From Isoetes taiwanensis (lineage: Eukaryota; Streptophyta; Lycopodiopsida; Isoetales; Isoetaceae), in contig JAJEKV010000060.1 of NCBI GenBank assembly GCA_021234155.1, forward strand, positions 8,704,323-8,768,322: a DNA stretch of 64,000 nucleotides, written 5' to 3'. Below the pieces are notes generated by a model. That model did no database searches. It saw nothing but the letters and a program-made list of their open reading frames with translations, and was not told where the DNA came from. Below are positions 55,641 to 64,000 of the stretch, in pieces (positions within the stretch are counted from its first letter, which is position 1; each line of letters opens with the position of its first letter). Made by a program: the position numbers and the translations under genes.

Positions 55641-57736
55641 CCCAATTTTTGGTCCACAGTTGTTTTTTAGTTGTACGGAAGTGTTGTTTTATGCCAAAAA
55701 CAACACCAAAATGACCCCAAAAGTCCACGTGGCCCGTTTATCCGGATTTGCACAAAGTGACAGTGGTTTTTTGGCAAAAAATTCCACTGTGGTTTTTCTG
55801 GCAGCTTTTTGTTTTTGATCAACGTGTCCTTTTTTTCACTATTGTTTTTCACGAACTTTTGTCAACGTGTGGTTTTTTCTTGACTGTTGTTTTTTGGAGG
55901 AGCCACGCGTTGTTTGTATTTCAAAAAACACATGTAGGTTTGAATATTAATACGTGGAAAATTGAAAAAGAATAGTTTTTTTTTTTCCTTTTCAATGTGT
56001 GTTGTTTTGTTTTCTCCACTTGTAGTTCTTTAAGTTAACATTGTTTTCACAAAAGAAAATACGTAATATCTAAGAAATCCACATGTATTATTTTAGAATA
56101 ATTGTTGTTTTCAAATGTTGTTTTACTACGACAATATGTAGTTATTAGATATACCTTTTTTTTTTCTATATGTATTATGTTTTTTTCTTTACATGTTGGT
56201 TTTAAAAGTTATTATTGTTTTCTTAAAAACAATCGTAGTTTTAAAGAAACCCACATATAGGGAACATTGTTTTCCTTGATTTGATATGTAGCTATTAAGA
56301 AGTAGACACGTTGTTTCTTAATATAGGCTGTTGTCTCAATGAAATAAAATATATGTGGCTTTTATTTAAATTTAGAGAAACAACTTTGTTTGGTCCGCTC
56401 TGGAACATCTGTCTAACCAATCAAATATTGACACGTGGCACTCAATTTTTCAAAAAAAAAAAAAAACAATTATATATTAGCTATTGATAATTTCAATCTA
56501 CTAAAAGGAAAAAAGACATCATGGAGCAAGCATCATTTGAATGTCTACTAAACTCAAGTTTGCCTTTAAGTTTTGATCTTAATTGATTCCATATTTAAAC
56601 TCAAGCTTGCCTTGAAACCACATTATATTTTCACAAATTTATATATTGTATAAACTCAATTTTGCTTTATTCAAATTCTTGCCATGGAGCTGATTTGATA
56701 CATAGTAAATGATATGCATATTCTTCTTTTCATGGCCTTTATAGCCTTGCAAACACAATGCATTTCCATTCAAAAAAAGAAAGATCCCTTTAACAATCTT
56801 TGACAAGTTAGCATGTTTCTTTACAAATGGAGGGCTGCCAAATGCATTTTCTGCGGTTTCTAATCCTCTCTCTTACGCATAATAAAACAAGTGACGGTCA
56901 CCCCTTCATAGAAAAAGCCGATTGCCAATGCTCTTCACCGCAAAACAAACACAATAGAATATTGAGTGCTCAATTGATCTTATTTTGAAGTAAACAGAAC
57001 AATCGTTATGCTCATTGCCAAATTTTGGGCCGGAACCTTTTATTCAAAATTGGTTTAAAAAGACAACAATGTTCAAAAATTGGTTTAGAAAGACAACAAT
57101 GTTGGTCCTTTTCCAGTTTCAAAGGCATATCAAAAACAATTAGCTTGCGGTATTCTTACTACGTTCTAGTTTCATATTCATAGAAAACAGACCGTCTATG
57201 TAGTTTCTAGAAATACATCATGGGCATATGCAATCGGGGAGGAAATAGAGAGTAGAATAAGATTTACCGATCCACGAGCCCCCCTCACGTGACAAGAGCT
57301 GCCAAGCCTTCTTGATCCTCATTCCGGTCTACTCTGTTGGATTAAGTCATCTTTAAGGATCTACAAGCGGAAGCTCGGATGGGCGGACTAGGTCATCCGT
57401 GATTGAAAGAAACAGTTAGATTTTTACAAGATCAAAGAGAAGCGGTGAATATGCTTTTCTTTGGAGTTACCTTGGAGTCCAAGCCACATCTTACGCAGTC
57501 CTCTACCGCCATAGCCGACCTCCAAACTCAGAACAATTAATTATTCCTGTCCAGATTGTCTTGTCCGGATTTATTGCAGCTCATGTCCATTTGACTACCC
57601 TTCTGCATCCAGAAGTGCGCTCAGAGGCATTTCCGGGCTCCCATCGATGGATCTATGTAATGACCTTGATGTTCTTGATATTTTCCTGGCCTTTTTTTAC
57701 AGGCCATTTTATACCAGTTGATGCAGCGACAGAGCA
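55641..57736. other. AT-rich region with recurring TTGTTTT words, no gene seen
   Basis: From 55660 to 56400, TTGTTTT/AAAACAA and ACATGTAG/ACGTGG words recur at irregular spacing. No gag or pol sequence follows the PBS, so the second retroelement is either non-coding or truncated. 56400-57736 shows no recognisable feature. Confidence 0.4.
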
Positions 57737-58085
57737 CCCACATCAAGAAGAAGCTTTGCCATCGCCAAGCAAAGGAGCTCTGCGGATTAAGCCAACGCCA
57801 AGGGGCACCATTGCCAAGGGGGAGAGAGGGAAAAAAAACAGGGAGGAAAGCAGAGGGAGAGAGGAAAAACACAGGGAGGAGCTCTGCCGGATTCACCATC
57901 GCCAAGGGGCGCCATAGCCAAGGGGTAGAGAGGAAAAAAACAGGGAGGAAAGCACAGGGAGAGAGGAAAAACATAGGAAGGAGCTCTGCCGGATTCGCCA
58001 TCGCCAAGCGGCGCCATAGTCAAGGGGGAGAGAGGAAAAACACAGAGAGGAAAGCACAGGGCGGAGGGAAACACATGGCGCAAGG
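57737..58085. repeat. Tandem repeat, period about 103 bp, three units
   Basis: The phrase GGAGCTCTGCCGGATTC.CC followed by ATCGCCAAG.GGCGCCATAG and GGGAGAGAGGAAAAACA recurs at about 57774, 57878 and 57980. Open frames on both strands here are translations of the repeat. Confidence 0.88.
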
Positions 58086-59045
58086 CCAATCACATTAGAG
58101 GACTTGGATCAACATCTTAGCCGTTCATCGTGCTGTCAATCTCGACCATCAATTTCAAGGGCCAATATCTAACATAATAAAATGGGGATGAAGATCTCAA
58201 CCGTCCATCTTGACGGTTTAATAAAATACTACTTGCATTTGCATGCATATTTTTTAAATATATATAATAAATTTTATCCCCCCTTTTTTTTTCCTACTAC
58301 AGGGGGCTATTGTTTCTCCTATTGTGCCCCACTCTTTTCTCTCTGCCGCCTTTTTATATACAACTCCCTACCCCTACCCTTGAGGTATGGCCAGTGCCCA
58401 TATATTTCTTCGGGGATGTCAGAGTAGCGATTGCCCTTGAAAACTATTTCTAGTCGATCCTTTAGGTGGATCTGGCTGCAATTGCCTGCAACTGGCTGCT
58501 TGGCAATGCACACGAGTTGGTTTAGCTTGATCTGGCTTACCAGCGGTTTTCCCAGGTTCTTAAGAAAGCAAAAAACATTCTCGAAATTTTAAATGATAAA
58601 AGGAAAAGGTTATATGCACACCCGAAATAAAACCCGCAATAGCAAAGGTCGAGATTGTAAGAGCTTCAACAACTCTCAGTATGTTTTTATATCGAGAGGC
58701 CACGCATGGTAGCCAGACTCCGGATAGCATAAGCGATTACCAAAAAGTAGTTCTTAGAGTGTTTAGAACTATTTCCATCCTAAAATAATTGAAAAGCGGA
58801 ATAGATCACGAGAACAAAATTCGGAGAAGATTATATGGCTCAGAAAATAATAGCTTGCGTGGAAAAGAATTACTCCTCCTCACATTGGAAGCCCAACCAA
58901 TCATTTGTCTTTGGATCCGCCAATCCTATGAAAACTAGCATTAAAAGCGGAGATAATATCGAGTTCGAACACGCAAGCCCGAACATAAGTAGAAGCAAAA
59001 AAAAACTCGGATCTCAAAAATAGAACCAAGGCGGGGACAAGCACC
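58086..59045. other. No gene seen
   Basis: Unassigned sequence between two repeat arrays. Confidence 0.4.
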
Positions 59046-60475
59046 GCTCTATAGGCGCATGCCCGTGGCATGTTGGAGCCCACATGGCATGTTTGAGCCA
59101 CGTTGGCATGTTTGAGCCTAGGTGGCATGTTAAAGCCAAGGTGGCATGTTGGAGTCTAGATGACATGTTTGAGCCATCTTGGCATGTTGGAGCCTAGGTG
59201 GCGTGTTTGAGCCATCTTGGCATGTTTGAGCCTAGGTGGCATGTTGGAGCTGCATGGCATGTTTGAGCCACCTTGGCATGTTGGAGCCTAGGTGGCATGT
59301 TGGATAAGTGGCAAGGTGGCATGTTTTGAGCCTAGGTGGCTTGTTTGAGCCATCTTGGCATGTTTGAGCCACCTTGGCATGTTTGAGACTATGTGGCATG
59401 TTGGAGCACATGTGGCATGTTTGAGCCTAAGTGGCATGTTGGAGCCTGGGTGGCGTGTTTGAGCCATCTTGGCATGTTTGAGCCACATTGGCATGTTAGA
59501 GCCTAGTGGCATGTTTGGGCCCATGTGGCATGTTTGAGCCACCTTGGCATATTTGAACCTAGGTGGAAAGTTGGAGCCTAGGTGGCATGTTGGAGTCTAG
59601 GTGGCATTTTGGAGCCCAGGTGTCATGTTTGAGCCACCTTGGCATGTTGGAGCCTAGGTGGCATGCTTGAGCCACCTTGGCATGTTGGAGCCTAGGTGGC
59701 ATGTTGGTGACTGCGTGTCATGTTTGAGCCACCTTGGCATGTTTGAGCCCTAGGTGGCATGTTGGAACCCTTGTGGTATGCTTGAGCCACCTCGACATGT
59801 TTGAACCACCTTGGCATGTTGGGTCTATTTGGCATGTTGGAGCCCATGTGTCATGTTTGAGCCACCTTGGCATGTTTGAGCCTAGGTGGCATGTCGGAAT
59901 CTAGGTGGCATGTTTGAGACTAGGTGTTTGAGACTAGGTGGCACCACGCAGGCTCCAACATGCAACCTAGGCTCCAACATGCCAAGGTGGCTCGAACATG
60001 CCACCTAGGCACCAACATGCCACCTAGGCTCAAACATGCCACGGTGGCTCAAACATGCCAAGGTGGCTCAAACATGCAACGCGGGCTCCAACATGCCAAG
60101 TTGGCTCAAACATGCTATGTGGGCTCCAACATGCCAAGGTGGCTCAGGCATGCCAAGGTGGCTCAGACATGCCACCTAGGCTCCGACATGACAAGGTGGC
60201 TCAAACATGCCACGTGGGCTCCAACATGCCACCTAGGTTCCAACATGCCAAGGTGGCTCAAACATGCCACGTGGACTCCAACATGCCACGTGGGCTCTAA
60301 CATGCCAAGGTGGCTCAAACATGCCACCTAAGCTCTAACATGCCACCTAGGCTCAAACATGTCAATGTGGCTCCATATGCCACGTAGGCTCCAACATGCC
60401 ACCTAGGTTCCAACATGCAAAGGTGGCTCAGGCATGCCACCTAGGCTCAAGCATGCCACCTAGGCACTCCAAGTG
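59046..60475. repeat. 19-bp minisatellite that inverts polarity near 59945
   Basis: From about 59060 to 59940 the unit is GGCATGTTTGAGCCACCTT / GGCATGTTGGAGCCTAGGT (19 bp, roughly 46 units with indels). From about 59945 to 60470 the reverse complement appears (CCACCTAGGCTCCAACATG, roughly 27 units). The two halves could form a very long hairpin. Because 19 is not a multiple of 3, long open frames (for example 59924-60331) show a 19-residue repeat; they are not genes. Confidence 0.93.
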
Positions 60476-60842
60476 GTGACATGGCATGTCAAGTAAGCAA
60501 GGCCAAGTTTTGACTAGGCCAAAAATGAAAAGATGTCCATCTTTGGTCTTTTCATTGGGTGATGTTGGCAAATTTTGGGTGACATATGGCTAGATGGTGG
60601 TGACGTGACTAGGACTTTATGCAAGAAATATGATAACCTTTGAAATTTTTGTAGAGGAGTTTGGCAAGGGATAGAATAGAAGGATCTTGGAGAACTCACA
60701 AGCCCCTTTCCAGTGAAGGGGAGTCTGGATCAGCATGTTGCGCAGGGGGATTCGATCCCATCTCCGGGCATGGTCCCCAAAGCATACACAGGGAACTCCA
60801 TGCAAAGTTTCGGATATGTGAGTCTCCGTCTTGACGCTCGAG

Positions 60843-60884
60843 ATGTAAACCCTAGCAAACCCTAGGGTTTGATAGGGTTTACAT
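60843..60884. repeat. 42-bp near-palindrome with telobox motifs, copy 1
   Basis: ATGTAAACCCTAGCAAACCC then its inverse, centred on CCTAGG. It contains AAACCCTA in both orientations. Confidence 0.85.
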
Positions 60885-61186
60885 TCTGGGGATGCTCCGA
60901 TGACCCAGAGGGCCCGGAGGATCCCTCATGGCGGCGTGGAATACCCGTCTTTGGATTACCCTCATGGCATCTTTGCTTGGGGAGGTCCCCGAGAGCCAAA
61001 TTTCCGGTCGCGACATACCTTTGGAGACTCCCTTCACAAGCCCCCTTTCCGGTGAAGGGGAGTGCGGAAAAAGCATTTCGCTCTTCTTGGGGATTTGACC
61101 CCATCTCCGGGCATGGTCCCCGAGCATACCACAGAGAACTCTATGCAAAGTTTCGGATGTGTTAGTCTCCGTCTTGGCCTTTCGAG

Positions 61187-61228
61187 ATGTAAACCCTACC
61201 AAACCCTAGGGTTTGGTAGGATTTACAT
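61187..61228. repeat. 42-bp near-palindrome with telobox motifs, copy 2
   Basis: The inner 26 bp (CCTACCAAACCCT and its exact inverse) are a perfect palindrome; one mismatch pair lies further out. The spacing of 344 bp to copy 1 equals the repeat period. Confidence 0.88.
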
Positions 61229-61261
61229 CTACAGGGATGCTCCTCCTCGATCAAGAGGGCC

Positions 61262-64000
61262 GTGGAACTTGTCCCCTAGGGTAATTTCGGCATTCCGGAT
61301 GACATGGAGAGGTCGGATCGCCAATCCGGGGCCTCCTCCATGCCCCAAAATCAAAAACGTGGTCTAAACCACAGCGGAGGCCAGCGGTGGCCATCCCAAT
61401 CAAAAATCGAGGGTCTAAAGCTCACCCGAAATACCGGGGATTTTCTTGTGCGGCTCGGGGCCACTTGGCAAGCCAGGCTGGCTGAAAACCATGATTTTTC
61501 CGCCCCATGCATTAATCATGAATTTCGGCATCATAAACACAAAGAAAAGCAGATAAAAATCCGGGTCTCGAAAAAAGGTGAAATCTTGGCGGGATGTGCG
61601 GCATGGCCATTGTGCACGCAAGAAAAAATGCACCGGCAATAGAAGCACAAGCGAGAGGCATGAGGCGAGCTTCGAGCCAACCCCTTCCCGAGGCCACTTA
61701 GGTCGGTAACGTCCTCTTTGGGCGGTGGAGCTAGCTTTGCTTCTCAGGTGGTCACATGTATACCACCTAGCGAGTCCTAGTGCTGCTATTCTCACTTCGA
61801 TCTTCTACCCGGGCCTCGGGGGTGACCCCAAGTATCTTGTTCTCGCAGGCTAGTCCAAGGCGGGGGTGAGGGCGGGCTGGACCCCCCCTCGGGGCGAGGC
61901 TGGCTCTGCCAATGGACCCGGAACATCCCCATTACCTAGGGGACCAAGTTTAGGTGGGCGAAAGACCACCCCTCTCCAAGAAACGCCAAAGTAGGTCGTT
62001 TTACTACACACTTGTAGTCAATTGGCATGGAGGTGGATCTTTGAATACCTCCTAGTGAGGGGTAAGTGATTGATCCCACAGGGAAAACTTCGTAGTGGAA
62101 CTTGTCCCCTAGGGTAATTTCAGTTCAGGACGATGGCAGGTCGGATCGCAATCCGGGGCCTCCTCCATGCCCCAAAATCGAAAAAACGTGGTCTAAACCA
62201 CATCAGGGGCTAACGGTGGCCATCCCAATCAAAACTCGAGGGTCTAAAACTCATCCGGAAATCCGGGGATTTTCCTATACTCTCGGGGCCACTTGGCAAG
62301 CCAGCTGGCTGAAAACCAGGATTTTTCCCCCCCATGCATTAATTATGAATTTCGAAGCATAAACACAAAAAAAAGCACGGATAAAAATTCGGGTCTCGAA
62401 AAAGGTGAAATCTTGGCGGGATATGCAACATGGCTGCACCACAAGAGAAAATGCACCGACAATAGAAGCACAAGCGAGAGGCATGAGGCGAGGCTTCCCG
62501 CCAACCCCCTTTTCGAGGCCATGGTCGGTTCAACGGCCTCTTGGCGGGTAGGGAGCTAGCTTTTTCTTCTCAGGTGGTCACATGTATACCACCTAGCAGT
62601 CCTAGTGCTCCTATTGTCACTTCAATCTTCTACGGGGGCCTCGGGGTGAACCCCAAGTATCTTGTTCTCATGAGGCTAGTCCAAGGCAATGGGGGAGGGC
62701 CGGACCCCCACTCGGGCAGAGAACTGGCTCGCCAATGGACCCGGAACATCCCCATTACCTAGGGGACCAAGTTTAGGTAGGCAAGACCACCCCCCTCTCC
62801 AAGAAACGCCAAAGTAGGTCGTTTTACTACACACTTGTAGTCAATTGGCATGGAGGTGGATCTTTGAATACCTCCTAGTGAGGGGTAAGTGATTGATCCC
62901 ACAGGAAAACTTCGTAGTGGAACTTGTCCCCTAGGGTAATTTTGCCGTTCGGGACGCGGCGAGGTCGGATCGCCAATCCGGGGCCTCCTCCATGCCCCAA
63001 AATCGAAAACGTGGTCTAAACCACATCAAGGCCAGCGGTGGCCATCCCAATCAAAACTCGAGGGTCTAAAACTCATCCGGAAATACCGGGATTTTCCTAT
63101 ACTCTCGGGGCCACTTGGCAAACCAGCTGGCTGAAAACCAGGATTTTTCCTGCCCCATGCATTAATTATGAATTTCCGGAGCATAAACACAAAGAAAAGC
63201 CTGGATATAAAATTCAGGTCTCGAAAAAAGGTGAAATCTTGGCGGGATGTGCAGCATGACGCTGCACACACATAAGAAAAATGCTGCCGGCAATAGAAGC
63301 ACAAAGCGGAGGCATGAGGCGAGCTTAGAGCCAACCCCTTCCCGAGACCACTTGGATTGGTAGCGTCCTACTAGGTAGTGGAGCTAGCTTTGCTTCTCCG
63401 TGGTCACATGTATACCACCTAGCAGTCCTAGTGCTGCTATTCTCACTTCAATCTTCTACCGGGGGCCTCGGGGTGAACCCCAAGTATCTTGTTCTCATGA
63501 GGCTAGTCCAAGGGGGGGGGAGGGGGCCAATTTGGACCCCCACTCGGGAGCCAGAGGCTGGCTCCGCCAATGGACCCGGAACATCCCCATTACCTAGGGG
63601 ACCAAGTTTAGGTGGGCAAAGACCACCCCTCTCAAGAAGCGCCAAAGTAGGTGGTTTACTACACACTTGTAGTCAATTGGCATGGAGGTGGATCTTTGAA
63701 TACCTCCTAGTGAGGGGTAAGTGATTGATCCCACAGGGAAAACTTCGTAGAGGAACTTGTCCCCTAGGGTAATTTCGCCGTTCGGACGGCCTTGGCGAGG
63801 TCGGATCGCCAATCCGGGGCCTCCTCCATGCCCCAAAATCCCGTGGTCTAAACCTTGTCGGGGCCAGCGGCCATCCCAATAAAAAATCGAGGGTCTAAAA
63901 CTCATCCGGAAATACCGGGGATTTTCCTATACTCTCGGGGCCACTTGGCAAGCCAGCTGGCTGAAAACCAGGATTTTTCCCTGCCCCATGCATTAATTAT
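61262..64000. repeat. Satellite with ~822-833-bp unit, at least 3.3 units, continues past window end
   Basis: GGAACTTGTCCCCTAGGGTA recurs at about 61264, 62097, 62919 and 63752 (periods 833, 822, 833). Each unit holds the same landmarks in order: CCAATCCGGGGCCTCCTCCA, CCCATGCATTAAT.ATGAATTTC, GGTGAAATCTTGGCGGGAT, CCTAGGGGACCAAGTTTAGG and GGGGTAAGTGATTGATCCCA. Units differ by single-base changes and small indels. Open frames on both strands repeat from unit to unit and show no known protein. The first unit lacks the sequence that precedes later units and abuts the 344-bp repeat at about 61260. Confidence 0.93.

Larger units (their letters stand above)
60690..61260. repeat. 344-bp tandem repeat, about 1.7 units
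   Basis: ACAAGCCCC.TTTCC.GTGAAGGGGAGT, CCCATCTCCGGGCATGGTCC, ATGCAAAGTTTCGGAT and the palindrome below occur in the same order at 60697-60884 and 61036-61228, offset by about 344 bp. Confidence 0.9.

Noticed and set aside
57561-58098. Open frames of 100-128 codons on both strands
   Set aside because: All translate the ~103-bp repeat; both strands are equally open, as expected for a stop-poor repeat.
59924-60331. 135-codon plus-strand open frame with repeated AQTCHLGSNMPRW residues
   Set aside because: It is the 19-bp minisatellite translated in three frames in turn; a 19-residue protein repeat follows arithmetically. No start context or conserved function.
59046-60475. Possible CRISPR array
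   Set aside because: Units are contiguous and degenerate with no unique spacers; the genome is plant.
60843-61228. Possible telomere end
   Set aside because: AAACCCTA occurs only a few times within palindromes, not as a tandem TTTAGGG array.
61062-63905. Many open frames of 60-126 codons in the satellite
   Set aside because: The same frames recur in each ~830-bp unit, are broken by indels between units and resemble no protein I know.

Overview
This is nuclear DNA of a land plant with a large, transposon-rich genome. The evidence is B3 transcription-factor genes with GT-AG introns, a PPR-SMR type organelle-protein gene fragment, an ABCB half-transporter fragment of the plant ALS1/ABCB27 type, and CACTA, MULE, Harbinger, Ty3/gypsy and plant L1-type LINE elements. 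A seed-free plant such as a fern is my guess; nothing in the window proves it. There are no rRNA or tRNA genes, no CRISPR array and no bacterial or organellar gene blocks.

Layout. 1-2.2 kb: a decayed LINE with a pentanucleotide tail. 3.5-19.2 kb: a nested structure. A minus-strand LINE (about 19.2 kb down to 3.5 kb) is split by a complete 9,993-bp CACTA transposon (4272-14264) with matching TIRs and a 3-bp CTT target duplication. The CACTA carries a transposase remnant and four collinear exon fragments of an ABCB half-transporter with their intron splice sites, so it captured host-gene DNA. 20.7-30.3 kb: two divergently oriented B3-domain genes (24573-23004 minus; 29039-30313 plus) with two copies of a flanking block, one copy holding a MULE-type MITE that the other lacks. 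A Harbinger-type MITE lies between the genes.

31-35.8 kb: foldback repeats and minisatellites, then a spliced minus-strand gene (34760-33363) that I read as a Crypton-like tyrosine recombinase (DUF3504/ZMYM-KIAA1958 type). This is the most unusual item in the window. 36-45 kb: gene fragments (PPR-SMR C-terminus, one CCR4-like nuclease exon) mixed with an element that has terminal inverted repeats of about 210 bp, plus local duplications.

46-53.6 kb: a degenerate Ty3/gypsy retrotransposon with gag, protease, RT fragment, integrase split by a 603-bp hAT-like insertion, and extra ORFs after pol. 53.65-55.16 kb: a 1.5-kb LTR followed by a tRNA-iMet-type primer binding site, then twin hairpin repeats. 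57.7-64 kb: tandem repeats, in order a ~103-bp array, a 19-bp minisatellite that reverses polarity in its middle, a 344-bp repeat with telobox palindromes, and a satellite of about 830 bp that runs off the window end.

The only loci that look close to functional are the left B3 gene (all four exons in phase, no stop) and, with one frameshift each or a few more, the right B3 gene and the recombinase gene. Everything was read by eye; homology calls rest on remembered family motifs, not on searches.
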